NCBI GenBank assembly: GCA_947561395.2 | Contig: OX387188.1 | Location: 7,610,150-7,674,149, forward strand | Direction: 5' to 3' | Length of the DNA: 64,000 bases | Origin: Buxus sempervirens | Taxonomy: Eukaryota; Streptophyta; Magnoliopsida; Buxales; Buxaceae | Shown here: positions 33,750 through 47,214 of the stretch, in pieces | Layout: each line of letters starts with the position of its first letter | Numbering within the stretch: the first letter of the stretch is position 1 | The notes under the pieces: model-generated | Databases searched by the model: none | The model's input: only the letters and a program-made list of their open reading frames with translations | What the model was told of the DNA's origin: nothing | Position numbers and translations under genes: made by a program

Positions 33750-34674
33750 TTTTTTTAAACATTGAATTCACAAATCCCAATCAATGAGTTCACGGATGTA
33801 CGAGAAATTAGGTGCAGACTATAAGCGCTCTTACCCAAAAAAAAAAAAAAAAAAACAAAAGTAAAAATAAAAAGAAAGCCATACAAAAAAGGCATCACAT
33901 GAAAATGCAATATTATGTCGAATATTACCAAAAAATGGTGGCTGCGGCATATTCTTATACTATTCCATGAACCCGCATCGCGCTTGCTGTTGTACTGGAC
34001 ATTTCAAATGATATATTCTTGGATTCAATATTCAAACAAAAGATATTCTCCGTCTTTCCTGGGGAATTAAAGGTTGCAGAAAAGGCACGCGAGTTTAGGA
34101 AACCCCCCCAGACCTCCAAACATCCCTCTATTTCTTCCTTCAAGCCTCTGATTCCGCCGAATTTCTTCTGCTTCGGGACCATTGAAGGTGACATTTCTCT
34201 TCTTCCTTTTCCTATCTTTTTCAGAGAGACAATATAATTGAAGTTTAAGCATCGATCCTTTTTTCTTTTTCATTTTTCTTTGTGAGGTTCTTGTTTTTGG
34301 TCCACATTGTTGTGAATACTTAAAGCTTTTCTCTCTTGTACTGTTTTTTCTTTTTTTTCTTTCCATCTGTCCTTGCTCAGGATTTCTCGATTTAGGGTTC
34401 GTTTTGGAAGAATTTTCTGTGAATTCAAGAATCTGTAAATAGATTTCTGCTTCCAAATTGTATTTTTATCTGACTCTCTGCCGATCATTCGTGTTTGTTG
34501 ATGAATTTCAACCTATCTCTGCTCTGTTCTTCGCCATGGCGGTTTCGGCGAAGACGAGAAGGGCAAGGCGGTCATTTCTCTCTAATCCTCCCTCGCTTAG
34601 CGGCTCCTTCAACCTTGGAACTTTCGTTTTCCTCGGATTAACCGTTGCAAATTTCAAAGGAATCCCCGCATTTG
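33750..34674 (+). repeat. Copy Y2: 5' region of the DUF829 gene
   Basis: The counterpart of Y1 that is still attached to the gene. It probably contains the promoter and leader of the DUF829 gene, since it lies 0.8-1.7 kb upstream of the main ATG and nothing else is nearby. I do not see a convincing TATA box. After CATTTGC the sequence continues CCGCGCC, which is absent from Y1. Confidence 0.8.
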
Positions 34675-34700
34675 CCCGCGCCTTTTGTCTTTTTTCCTAG
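34536..34700 (+). CDS. Small upstream frame (54 aa), duplicated in Y1
   Basis: The frame starts MAVSAKTRRARRSFLSNPPS and ends at TAG (34698-34700). It has a basic N-terminus followed by a hydrophobic stretch (FVFLGLTVANF). The sister frame in Y1 (30995-31159) is also open, with several substitutions and no indels up to the breakpoint. It could be an upstream ORF in the leader of the DUF829 transcript, the first exon of another transcript form, or chance. I do not recognise the family. Confidence 0.35.
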   Translation: MAVSAKTRRARRSFLSNPPSLSGSFNLGTFVFLGLTVANFKGIPAFARAFCLFS

Positions 34701-34823
34701 TAACTCCCATCTTATTATAATGACTATTCTGCCCCTAATCTCTTTTTTAACTGAATTGCCTTTATGCAGGATCTGCTGTAGAGAGGAGGTCGGCGAGGGA
34801 TAAAGGAGAAATATATTCTTGTG

Positions 34824-34854
34824 ATCGGGCTGTCAAGAACATTGACAGCCCGAT
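34824..34854 (+). promoter_or_regulatory. Perfect hairpin in a leader-exon candidate
   Basis: ATCGGGCTGTCAA (34824-34836) and TTGACAGCCCGAT (34842-34854) pair perfectly over 13 bp around a 5-base loop. The hairpin lies in a block bordered by TTTATGCAG (acceptor, ending about 34769) and CTG|GTAAGATT (donor, about 34866), so it would be in the 5' leader of the DUF829 mRNA if that exon is used. Confidence 0.6.
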
Positions 34855-35434
34855 TCTCTTCATCTGGTAAGATTAAAAAATTTGAATTCTCCTTCTTTTT
34901 CTTTTTCTCTATCTGTTTTTTTTTTTTGGATTTCGTTTTTGAATTATGAAATACCCATTTTGATTTTTTTTTCATCTGGTAAGATTAAGGGAAAAAAGAA
35001 GGTAGAACTGCTTTTGTCTTTTATTTTTCTGAATTATGCAAGACCCATTCGTGGTTATTTAATATACATATAACCCCAAAAAAAAAAAAAAAAAAAGAAG
35101 GGTCAGACGCGGTTTCTTCCTCTAGAAGACCAGTCCATCGAAGCCTTTCAACTATGGCGACCGTTGGAATTTGGTTCTAGTCCTTATCACCGTCTGAATT
35201 AAGTGCTCCTCTCTTCTTGTTGGTTGCATTAAAACTGAAAGGTCTTTTGGTTGTTATTGATTTGTTTTCTCATAACGTGTACCCATTTGACTCTTCTGTG
35301 TTGATTTAAGCAGGTGATTCACGTTGAAGCTGTATCTTTTTCCTCTCTGGGTAGGCTGGGTCGTCAGATTTATTTTCTTTTGCTCTAGTAGGAGTTCGTG
35401 ATGATGTTATGATAGAAACTTTACTTCTTCCGTT

Positions 35435-38400
35435 ATGGGTTCTATTTCGGGAATTCAGCGACCTCTATCAGCTGCTGCAGCTGCAGTTGCCATAACTGCC
35501 GTATCTGCTGACCTTCCTGACAGATTGCCTCCTCCCAAATCACTGGAACCTTGTTCATTTGTAGAACCATCATGTAATTTATCTTCTGATTCTATCAAAG
35601 AAGCAAAGTCATGGGTGTCGCAGATTTCTGTTTCTAAGCTTGCAAATGTTTCATTTGCAGCAAGGATCAGAATACCCGTGCCCAACCTTAACTACCCAGT
35701 TCCTAATTTGGGTTTTCTTCACACACACAAATTCATGTCCAATTCGTTGTCTTCGGATATATCGTTTCCTTCCGCTCTTCTCAGCTTGTATCAGTCTGCA
35801 AAGTTGTCAAGAGCTCCAAAGCCAATAGAATTTCCCTCCTCCAGCGCTTCATCTTCCTCTGAGGTTCTGTACAGATGGCATTTACCGGAGCCAAATCTTT
35901 ACGGTGTTTCTGGGAATTCTGACTGTTCATCTGCAAAGTCTAGGACAGTTGTGATTTTGCTTGGATGGTTGGGAGCGAAGCAAAAGCATTTGAAAATATA
36001 TGCTGATTGGTACACTTCAAGGGGTTTTCATGCCATTACCTTTACTTTTCCCATGGCTGAGATTCTTAGTTACCAGGTTGGTGGGAAAGCTGAACAGGAC
36101 ATAGACCTGCTTGTGAACCATCTGGCTGGTTGGTTGGAAGAAGAGCATGGAAAGAACCTGATATTTCACACTTTCAGCAATACTGGCTGGTTAACGTGAG
36201 CTCTCTCATCTATATGTTGATTCACAGAACAATTAATATATTTTTCTCCTATCAAAACCTTTGTTTTGATATGTTTGCTTGGATTTGTTTTGCTGTAGAT
36301 ATGGAGTTGTTCTCGAGAAGTTTCAGAACCAGGATCCTTCTGTAATGGGAAGGATTAAAGGTTGCATTGTGGATTCTGCTCCAGTTGCGGCACCTGACCC
36401 ACAGGTAAAAGGATATTTGAATCTTCGTGAGATATGTAACTAAGATGATCTGTGAGATACGCTACATTTTTTGAAGCGTAAAAGTCTGGTGGATCCCCTT
36501 ATATATGTTCTATGCCCCATTTTTTATGTCATATGGAAACTACTATCAAGAATGTCACAATTTGTAGACCAACTTATAACCCATTTCTGGTCATCAATAT
36601 GTGACTGCACCATGCCAAGAACCTTGGAAATGCAAGATGTTGCACCACCACTCAGAGGACTCAGTTAGAATGCTCTCATCTTCTCTCTTTTTTCTATATT
36701 AACTTTAAACTCGGTTGGAGTGGAAGAAACCGATTTCATTTTTTTGATACCATCTATAATGCCAAAAGCATTGACAATAATGTGATAGATGGAATTGTCA
36801 TAATGATCCAGCTTGTTCAAATTCAGACATAAAAGATGTTCTTGGAGTGGGTGCAACCTTTTTCTTACTGTTGTCAAGATTGCCTGTAAATGTACCATGT
36901 GCTATGAACTGTGCAGAACTTTCATCATTCTTTCAGTGGAGACTTTACATAAGATTTCTTCTTTTAGTGATATGATATTTTTTCTTTCTTAAAATAATAT
37001 GTTGTCCACTTTAATGTTGTTATTACTTTTTCCCCATGTTCTTTTCTCACATGTTGTACAGAACATGTTATGGAAAATCGAATAAAGCTCAACAGTGTTT
37101 GGTTAATTGGAATTCAGAGGCAATTGAAGTAAAATGAATTAGCAACAAGATTTGTTTGCCTAGTTCATTGCAAAATGTGGTCCATTGGGAAATTGTTAAA
37201 AAGGGCCTTCTTTTCAGTCAAAATACTCTCAAAACCAAGATGAAGCAATGGAAAGGAGGGTAAAGTGCTCATCTGTAGTCCTTTTTGTTGTTTTCCAACA
37301 AACCAACCACAGCTTAACTTTCTGCACTCATGCTTATATTGGTAGGATTTACTCAGGTTCACGAGTGGCATGTCTTTCTCTTGCTAGTTCTTGGAGTGAC
37401 TTGTAATCCTTTTATCTTGGTTATTGTGTATGTTGAAAGTGTTTTTCGATTTCTTGGTTTCCTTATAGGTCTGGGCTTCAGGTTTCTCTGCTGCATTTCT
37501 GAAAAAGCAGAGTATTGCGACAAAAGGATTAGCTAACTCAAAAGAACCTAGATTGGAAGTCATGGTTGGCACTGGAACTGTTGGAGAACCCAAACCTGCA
37601 GTAGCTGAAGTCGCTTTGCTCACAGTTCTAGAGAAGTTCTTTGAGGTGGTCCTGAATCTTCCTAAAGTAAACAGGTAATGTGGCTCTTCCTAATTATGAT
37701 CCTTGTTTAATTTGTTTTGGTGGGACCTTTCATTCAATTCAAATGTATTCATATCTGAGAATTAGACACCCTATGATAGTCAAGGTTAATGAAAACTATA
37801 CAATATACTGAAAATGAAGCAAATGATGAAGTAAAAATAATGCAATGTAGTTCTTCCCAAGTAATTATCTTGATTTCGAAAACAAAAAAGACAGAAGTCG
37901 TGGACTGTGGGAAATGTACATTCCTCAAATGTGGAAGCACATACCAGCTGAAATAATAAGGAGAGCACTTAGACATTATGTCTAGATACTCGTATCTATT
38001 TTAATTTCTATTTTATTGGAATTTTATAGCTATATAAATATCTTGATTATGTCGGATTTTCAGTCACCTTGATCATATAAACTGCCTTAGGAATGACTGG
38101 TCATATGAAGATTCTCTTGGTTCGAATTCAGTTTTATTTTTTGACTATAACCTTGTTGCCTTTGATCTTTATTCTCCTCTCCTTGTCATGAGGGGTGCAA
38201 TTGATTAAAGGTCATGCCGTCATGGAATCATTTTTTGTTAGTTTTATGTCTGGTTGTTGATTTGGTGAGGCACATTGGATTTTTTGTTGTTTATTATTAT
38301 TATTATCATTTTTTTTTCTGGATAGAGAGTCAAAACACCTTGGTAGATTCATGCCGCCTTTTCTTCAGCTTCATTTAGTAGTTATTCTAGGCTATGTTAA

Positions 38401-39155
38401 TGATTGTTGAATTAAATTTTTCTACTGGCTGAAGCACCAATTTTTGTCTCCTTTTCCCTTTTGCCCTCGTGCATACCATTTCTGTACCTGGGTTTGCCCC
38501 TTCTTATCTATCAACAAGATCTTCTTTATACTGGTAAGGAAAAGAATTGTTGGATTAAATTGACTTTATTATATTTTAGGGTGTTATTTTGTACTAATAT
38601 TCCTGTCTGGTGGGCAAATCCGGGACCAGAATTAAGTCTTGGAGTTAGATACTTTAGATTGTTGTCACCATTATTTTAAACTTGCATGAAAGTTGTGCAA
38701 CAAAAAACCCATGATTTTTTCTTTACATTACTACTTGAACCAATCCCTTCCAAATGGGTTATGATAGTAAATCTTCCCGTACATGACATTTTATACAAAT
38801 TTCAATCCATTATGCTGTATTTTGATCATGTGTTAACAATTCATTCCATCATCAGCATCTCATATTATTAATGTATTTGAACAGGAGACTCTCTGACGTG
38901 CTAGGTCTACTTTCATTGGAGCAACCAAGATGTCCACAGTTGTATATCTATAGCTCTGCAGACAGGGTCATTCCTGCTGAATCTGTGGAGTCATTCATAG
39001 AGGAGCAACGGAGGTCAGGACGTGAGGTCAGGGCCTGCAATTTTGTGTCCACCCCTCATGTTGACCATTTTAGAAATGATCCAGACCTCTATACTTCTCA
39101 GCTGACCAACTTTCTGGAGGACTGCGTACTGACTTGTTGCAAACAGTCTTCATAA
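35435..39155 (+). CDS. DUF829/TMEM53-like alpha/beta hydrolase (4 exons)
   Basis: The exons are 35435-36195, 36299-36404, 37469-37674 and 38885-39155. All introns are GT-AG, and they join into a 447-residue protein without stops. The N-terminal 150 residues are Ser/Ala-rich and low in conservation, possibly a targeting sequence. The hydrolase fold follows: VVILLGWLGAKQKHLKIYAD (from about residue 171, the usual DUF829 opening), FTFPMAEIL, then HTFSNTGW with the nucleophile-elbow Ser at about 248. The acid is probably the Asp in SSADRVIP (about 384) and the base the His in TPHVDHF (about 415-418). Family members are serine-hydrolase-like proteins with unknown substrates in plants; TMEM53 in animals is a nuclear-envelope protein. 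The ATG at 35435 is the first in a long open exon and gives the family's usual length. The upstream region is tandemly duplicated (Y1/Y2). I judge the gene intact. Confidence 0.93.
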
Positions 39156-42100
39156 ATTTAATGACTGACCATATCATTCTTCTTCTATTTATATTTTACA
39201 GATCATAAATCTAAAGTGTTATACTCTTATTCTATTCATTGGTGTAGGGGTTGCCCGATGTAACTGAAGGAATAATTTTAACTTTGATTTTGTATTCTGC
39301 ATGCTAGTTTTAAAGCATGGAAGAACATATGTATGTAGGTTACTTTGTTCTTGGTTGAAAATTATGAAAGAAAAGAAATAAGAAAGGAAAAAAACAGGAA
39401 CAGCGATTCAGTTATTTACTATGTCTATTTTGCGATTTCAGTTTATATTTCCTTTCTTTTGTCAGATTTGCTGTTCAAACTGACATCCATTTGCATTTCA
39501 ATGAAAATTCCCTAATGTTCTGTAATTTTATTATAGGTTAAGGGTCTCATTCCTTTGTAAAATGTTCGTTTGACCTGGTGTAGATTGTTGTGAAGAATGA
39601 TATTCCTTTTAACTTTGATATGAATGGATTGTTTGCCATTTGAGTTTGAACCTGTAAAATGAATATTAATACTAAAGAAACAACAAAAGGTTTGTGAAGG
39701 GGATATGATCTTTGAATTCTGTTACTGATTGACATTCATCTTCTCAAAACTAAGGAATATCCATGTTTCATGGTCCTTTGAATCATAGAACGCCTTCAGT
39801 CTTGTGTCTGCTCTAATCAAGATTCTTCACTTCGCTTTTTATTTACTGGATCGAAAAGCATAATGAAGTCCATGTAAAAAAATAGAACCCAGATCCAAGT
39901 ATGCATTTTTCTTCAGTCTTGTGTCTGCACTAATCAATTTTATTTTATTATATATTTTTTAGCATAATGTAGTCCATGTGAAAACTCTGCATACAAATGC
40001 TTGCTTGGATTGGTTGGCATGTAGTTGAATATGTGTAGTTCAGGTGGGATTCAAACCGCATGCTTGTAGTATGATTAGAAGAACTCTCATCTTTCACCTC
40101 CTTCAGGATATGCTTTTAACAAATTTGTGATCAGTCTTCTTAATTATTGTTTTATTTGGCTGGTTGTTTTTGACCACCAATCAAAACATGTTATGTGATA
40201 AACTTGGATAGGTTCTATTGCAAAAAGTCAATCAATGGATATCAAATGACATGTTTTAATTAGTGACAAACCAGAGTGGCAAAGGAAACAGGTAGACGAT
40301 TCCATCTCGGCCGGTTGGGGTTTTTTATTATTATTTTTGAACCTTTTTTTATTGTCATATTTATTGTTGTTATTATTACTTTTTTTTTGAACTGATCCAT
40401 GTTTCTACAATGACAAGAGAAAGGTTGGAAAGACTTGAGAGATATTAAAGAGTTTTCATAGTTCAGTTTAAAAAATTACACTAAAATCTTCTGAATTCAA
40501 TCTGGGTGTTGATCGTCTTTGTAAAAGTTTTGGATACTTGAAAATTAAATATTAGGGAAAGATATTATTATGATCTAAGCCATTAGAGTGTAGCTTAATG
40601 ATTCACATAAGAAAGGAAATATTAGAGTTTTCTTTCATGTTATGCGAGCAATGTGCCAGTGCTTTCCACGGGAAACTAGACAAAGAACACCTAACAGTAT
40701 CATAACAAAGAAACTTATTTGAGATTAACCATGACGAAACAAAGGTGAAAGTAAGGGGAACAAAAATTGAAGGAAAGAAAGAGAAGAATATTGGAACCTT
40801 TCTTAGTGTTGCTTGGAGGTTAATCTGTCATCTTTAGGTTTCTCCCTGGTGTCGTTTCTGGCCAAAGCCCGCTCCAAGTTGGAACCTCTCTAGTTAACAA
40901 AGGCAAAAATAAATTGAGATTAACAAATTAAAGGGGAAAAGAAAATCAAAGAACTGTACGAACAGAAAATATTGGAAATATTAAAAACATAAAACGAAGT
41001 TATTTTCAAGTGGTCCGAGTAAGAAACGGGAAGAAACCTAATGGAGCTAGATGAACCTTTGCTCAGATGAGAGTCTTGAGAGAGACTCTAGTTTAAATTG
41101 AATAGATGAATATGCTTGGTCGAAAATAGAAAGTTATTTCAAATTAACCATGATGAAACAAACCCTATCACGCTGTCTTTGGTAATCAAATTAAGGTGAA
41201 ATTAAAAAAAAATTAATGGAAATAAAGAGAAATATCTGAACCTTTCTTGGCGTTGCTCGATGGTTAATCTGTCATCTTTGAATCTTTGTTCCGATAAGAG
41301 TCTTCCTGGTGCCATTTCTGGGCAGAGTCCCCTTCAGATTGGAACCTCTATCTGGTTAACAAAGGCAAAAATTAATTGAGACTAATGAATTGAAGGGGGG
41401 AAGGAAATTAAAGAATTGTACAAACAGAAAATATTGGAAATATTAAAAAAAAAACTCAATTAAATTCTTTTCAGGTGGTCGAGTATGCAGCAGCTACTTT
41501 CTTGACAAAAAGAGCTATGAACTGATGCATTGAAAAGAGTTTTATAGTGTAAAAATGCTTAAATAAAAAGTTAATTTAATTTTTCTTAAAATGAGTTTCT
41601 ACAGAACTATATTGGAAATGTGTAACAGTAACCTCAGAGATAAATTATTGAAAACAAAATTTTCCCAAAAAAATTCAGATTTCGAGGCATCAATAAAATG
41701 AAAAATCCCAAGATAAATAAAGAATCACATAGCTTGAAAACCTGGATTCAGTCTTTGTAATTAAAAAAGAATCCTAAATCTTCAATGTTCTATCCCATGG
41801 AAAGGGATGATCGTGACCCGTAAATCGAAGGACTGATTAACATCCTTCAATTTTGAAATTTTGCCCGAAAGGAAGAAGATAGAGCAGAATGTTCAGCTTA
41901 CCTTATCAGGAAGACTCGAGCTTTCTATGATTCAATCACCAGCAGAAATGAAGCTCTTCTGTTTTTACGGTTCTAACCCGTTGCCCGTTGGGACTATTTG
42001 AGTGACCCAACGAGTCCAACTAACTCCTTGAAAAGGTATGAGTTGGTTGATGTGTCGAATAAGGTAAATGTGCCTTTTCGAAAGAGGCAGAATCACATGA

Positions 42101-42474
42101 AAGGGTGCTTTGATTGAAAAGGTTCTATACCATTTGGAAGAGGCATGATCACATGAAAGAGTGTCGTTTCATTTGTAGAGGTGAATTGCTTTTTGGGAAG
42201 ACGCATTACTCACTATAACCAGGGGTGCCCTCTTCCTCATTTGTGTGCCATTCATTCTGGTGAAGGTTTCCTCTACTTGAGTGGAATCCCTTCTATCATT
42301 ATCTTGGAAGAGATTTACGCAATGGAAATAGCAAAATTTCTTGAATTCCAACAACGTGAGAATGGTGATCTTTCTTCTGCTGCGAGTTTCGACATGTAAT
42401 AGAAGCGTTTCTAGGTATTTTTCTTTATTTAAATTCCAACAATTGGTATCGAAACATATGGTTCTCTACACTTA
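39156..42474. other. 3' flank and intergenic DNA
   Basis: No gene seen. The first 200-300 bases probably hold the 3' UTR of the DUF829 gene. A short repeated phrase (TTCTTCAGTCTTGTGTCTGC type) occurs near 39795 and 39910. Near 42075-42160 a unit with AGAGGCA(G/T)(A/G)ATCACATGAAAG occurs twice. Confidence 0.5.
40707..41490. repeat. Diverged tandem duplication, period about 0.42 kb
   Basis: Copy 1 (40707-41035) and copy 2 (41126-41490) share GATTAACCATGACGAAACAA-like starts, GGTTAATCTGTCATCTTTG, TTGGAACCTCT...GGTTAACAAAGGCAAAAAT and ACAGAAAATATTGGAAATAT. Copy 2 has an extra 25-30 bp after ATCTTTG. No coding signal. It could be part of an old transposon. Confidence 0.8.
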
Positions 42475-43074
42475 GGTTGTGTTTGGGACCTTGGATTTGG
42501 GGAGAAAAAGAAAAGAAAACGCTAAAATTTTCTTTCTCTTGTTTGGTTTGAACGAAGGAAAATTAGATTTTCTCTTCAAATTTTCTTTCCCTCTTTCTCT
42601 CCAATGTAAATAATTTTCTTTCCAAAAAGATAGAGCTTTTGAAAGAAAATAAAGTTCATCATCACTTATTACTATTCATACTACCCACCCGCCCCACTAC
42701 TACCATCATCCACCACTACCACCACAACTCACTACCACCGACCATCACTGCCCACCACCACCATCAACCCCACCACCGCCGCCTCACCACCACCACAACC
42801 ACTACCCCGGCCACCGTCCGCCATCGCCCACCACCACTACCCATCGCCGCTGCTGCTACTGCCACCCTACAAACACCCACCCACTCCCACTCACTCACCA
42901 CCATCACCCCAACCCATCATCTTATCAAAATATTTTTCTTCTTCCCATTTCTCATCTGATCCAAACATAGGAAAAGAAAAGAAAATTAGTAATTTTCTTT
43001 TCTTTTCTCTTCTCTTCTTTTCTTGTTTAGGTTTCTTTTCTTTTCTCCCCAAATCCAAGGTTCCAAACACAACC
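42475..43074. mobile_element. Tourist-like MITE, 600 bp, TSD TTA
   Basis: The ends GGTTGTGTTTGGGACCTTGG (42475) and CCAAGGTTCCAAACACAACC (43055-43074) are inverted repeats that continue for about 45 bp (GATTTGGGGAGAAAA...). Both sides have TTA (42472-42474 and 43075-43077), the TSD of PIF/Harbinger elements. The centre (42660-42930) is a CCACCA/CCATCA-rich simple sequence that gives a spurious His/Thr/Pro frame. Confidence 0.88.
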
Positions 43075-43732
43075 TTAGTCTAGTTAGATTCAAGTGTGTT
43101 TTGTTATATTTGTTGGAAGCATGGTGTAAAATTTTAGATTTTATTAATTAAATAAATTAGATAAAATAAATATATTAATTATTATTATTATTATTGCAGG
43201 GAATGAGGAATTGGTTCATCTTAGAGAATTTCAGGGTGACCCGAAGAATTTCGAGAATTAATTCAAGGTGAGTTTAAAATCCAATTTCATATTATTAAGT
43301 GATAATATTATTATTATTATTAATATTTGATGATTAATAAATAATTAATATTTAGTTATAAAGATAAAATAGGATATTATTTTGTCATGGTCGATTCCTT
43401 CATGGGAAGGGGGTGGTCGACTAGACCTATTTGATTAGGATTCTATCTCTTGGATTGGAATGCATAACTATTTAAGGAAGAAAATAATAGTTTAAACCTT
43501 TTGATCAAATCCTTAAGAGAAAAGAATTAGAAACTCTTGCTTCATACATTAGAAAGAGAAAAGAGAGAGGGAGATTGTTGCATCCTTCTTTTCTGCGTTT
43601 GGTATTCTGGAGTGATTGATTTCCATTGTCTTGGCTTTGATCAGATCAAGGAAGAAAATAAGAGGAGATTTCGTTTGGATATAAGGTGAGAAAATAGATT
43701 AAAACCATGTTCTATACCCTACACGCATGGTT

Positions 43733-43890
<158 letters not shown>

Positions 43891-44806
43891 TTTTGATCTA
43901 GAGAAGTTGTTGTGTTCGTAAGGATTGAAGGAAAGGTGATTTCTGGGATTATTGGTGAAGATTTAATCCAAGAAGAGAGGTTAGTAGCCCCTTACAACTT
44001 GAATAAAAATATAGTTTTAATTTTACTAAAGAACATGCTTATGAGTGGGATTTTATTGGATTTCGATTTGAGAATATTGCGAATTGTTGTTTGGATGATT
44101 CAGGATTGATTAAACACGCTTAGGAGATGCTATTGTATGTATTAGAATTGATTCTAAGTGATAAAAGCATGATTTCTAATTTTTATTGTGAATTTCGGAA
44201 AATCTATGAAATTTGATGAATTACATGGACGCTCGATCCGTGGGTTGAACGTTGCATTGAGCGCCCTTGATTATTTTACTTTAGCTTAGAACGCCCAATG
44301 CGTCGCTCGAATGCCCAAGCGAGCGCCCTGCCTGAGTTTTTTTTTTAAAAAAAAAAATCAGAACTTGAGAGTTGAATTTTGGAGTTGAACGAGTGCTCGA
44401 GTCATCACCCAAACTATAAGACCCCGAAATTTTCAGAATTTTTAATGAAATAAATATCTGTATTTTTAATGTGGTATCTACTGAAATTTGTAATAAATTA
44501 TATAGGTAATCACATGGATGAAGGAGATCTGGAGTATGCTGTAGATCCAACCGTTAGGTCATGAGATATTGGGGTGAGTATAATGTTAAGAGTTATTTAA
44601 GTCTTATTGGTTAGTTGTATGGTAGCTGATAAAAATGAGATGCATGGGATAATTTATATTAAAATAGGGTTTCTCTTATTGTAGCATATGTATAATTGTA
44701 TACCCTACGTATCGTTTTGTCTCTGGCGGCTGAGAAAGGAAAAGGGAGAATGAGAGAAGGAGAGTCATCGGGAGTTCCTGTAAGCTTGAGGGAGCTCTGT
44801 CTCGCT

Positions 44807-44811
<5 letters not shown>

Positions 44812-44855
<44 letters not shown>
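44812..44855. repeat. (GA)n microsatellite
   Basis: An uninterrupted GA run of about 44 bp in LTR B. Confidence 0.95.
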
Positions 44856-44860
<5 letters not shown>

Positions 44861-47214
44861 TCGGATCCAAAGCTAAGGAATAGAAGAGGAAAATGAGAGA
44901 TCGCATTCTTCAATCGATCGAGAGGTAGGTAGTACACCCGATTTGATGCTAAATGTGTTTATTGAGGTTTCGATCAATTAACATGTTTTGAAGTATTGAT
45001 ACATGATTTTGGATATTGTTAGAGTTGAATATGACGCACATAATGTAGTTTATTGCACAGAAAACCTGTTTTGAGTTTTAGAATTAGCCGCTGTTTGACA
45101 AGCGTTCGACACGATCACTTGAGCGATCCTGTTAAGTGACTCGCCTGTATTTCTTAATTCATTAACTGCCTAACACATCGCTTAAGTGATGTGATTGAGC
45201 TCCAGTTATATCTGTTTAATAATCAGGTCGCCCAACATGACCGCTTGAGCGCTCATGTTGAGCACCCGTATTGTTTTCTGATTCAAACTTGATACCATGA
45301 TCGTTCAACTATTTCGCTCGAGCGCAAGTGATCAACACAGATTCCTAAGTTTTCTGAATTTTGAGGATAATTACATTATAAAATGATTTCTAAAGATATT
45401 AAACCTTTGAACCAACAAATATTAAGTGTTTACGAACTGTTTCCATCAATCGTTTGATTAAAAACCATTTAATGAGTATTTTGGATACGTTTTGCTAAAA
45501 TATGTCTTACCTTGGGTATTCATGGATCTTGGTTATTTCAAAAACTGATTTGAGTTGAATGGGATAAATCTTACTCCGTATAAGTATATTTTTAAAGTGT
45601 TTTGATTACTGAAATTTTGTTAGAAAAACTTCACATTAGATTTGAGTATGTTGAGTTATTTGTCGGATAGCATATTAGCTTTGGAAAACCTTATATCCCA
45701 CTAGGCACTATTTTTATTTTTGCATTGTTAATGTGTGAGTAATAGTTATTGGTGTCTAGTGGGCATAACTACATATGGATCCATAGGGGTAAGCTAGAGA
45801 GTGAAGAGGTTTTTCTTTGGTTAGATACTCTGAGTTTGCACTCGCGCTTTCTTTGTAAGTTAGTTTGCATTGAGGGGGTCTTCATGTACAATAGGGTCTC
45901 ATTTCAGATACCAGTTGCTAGTGAGGTGCCTTGTATGTTTTGATTAGTGGCCATCCCCATGTTCAAATTTATTTGGCTGCATGCTTGGGTGATATATGCC
46001 GAATTCCGTATTTCAGATATCGTTGTTGGTACGTGAGTTTCGTGCGCAATAAGTTGATGTCTAGGCCCCATATTTTAGATTCCAATTGCTGGTATGAGGG
46101 TTATGATTACTAGCTTTGCTCATAAGTCGTATGGTGACGTAGTGAACGGTGAGATTCTTTTCAAAGGCCTGCTTTTCTTCATGAGTCCTACAATGATATG
46201 TGATGGTTGAGTTTTGGCATTGCCTATTGCATCTTAGGATATGTAGTTGACGTTTCTTATACAGTAGTTGATTTGACTTATGTGTTAAGACTTACATTGA
46301 TAGGATAGATGCTATGATTTTGATAGCCAGCAATATCCTCAGTTCAGAGACAGTTCATACATGATGAATTGCTTTTATTTAAGTATTGTTTTATTTGTCG
46401 TGATTGTATCATGATTACTCATTTACTTTATCGAGTATGTAAGCATGATTATTTTTATGTATATAAACTCTTTATTCATGCATAGTGTTACCTACTAGGA
46501 TATTCATATCTTATCCGTGTTTTGTTTTGTTTTGTTTTTCAGCTAATCCACGTGAGGGCAACTTGGGGGTTGATTCTTAGGGAAAGTTTGTTGACTTCCA
46601 CTCAGAGGATTATTTCTATCTTGATCAGACATTTGTCAGCACCTCATTTTTGCACCCTCGGAAGTGCCGGAAATGCCAGCCCTAACTGAAAAAGTCAAAC
46701 CCTAAGGGGCCAAAAAGTTGACTTTTTGATCAAGTGATAATTGGTCACCTTGCTTTATCCCAATGGATAGAGAATCCCAACACGGTTCCAAAGCAACTGA
46801 GTTTGCTGGAATCAGAGTCCGAATGAAGGATTTACAGACCGGTCAAACTTGATGGGGAGCAGAAGTTGACTTTCTGCTAAACCCCAGATTGGATGCTTAA
46901 CCCCGTCCCAATGAATAGAGGACTTCAATACGGTTCTAACACGATTGAGTTTGCCAGAATCGAAGTCCGGATGAAGAAGATATGAGCAGTTGAGGTTTTA
47001 GGGCAGCAATGCCGGAAACTGCACACGTGGCAAAAGATTTGCACAAGTGGCAAGAGAGCAGAAAAATATCTCAGGGGCGAATTCGTAAATATCCAAACTT
47101 CTAAAAATATCTCAGGGATTAATCCATAAATATCCAGGGGCAATCTGCAATTATCTCAAGTGTCAAATCAGTCAAATCGGTCAAAGCCGGGGGCAATCTA
47201 CAAATATCAAAAAT

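Noticed and set aside
31741..33758. A 9-bp TSD for the 2-kb TIR element
   Set aside because: The flanks AAGTCGTTG and a T-rich run do not match. The Mutator-like assignment rests on TIR length only.
34067..34488. Lys-rich minus-strand frames (also at 30462-30881)
   Set aside because: They are the antisense of the duplicated Y leader. The repeat of the frame reflects the DNA duplication, and the plus strand has the gene.
42639..42959. His/Pro/Thr-rich frame of 106 residues
   Set aside because: It is CCA/CCATCA simple sequence inside a MITE.
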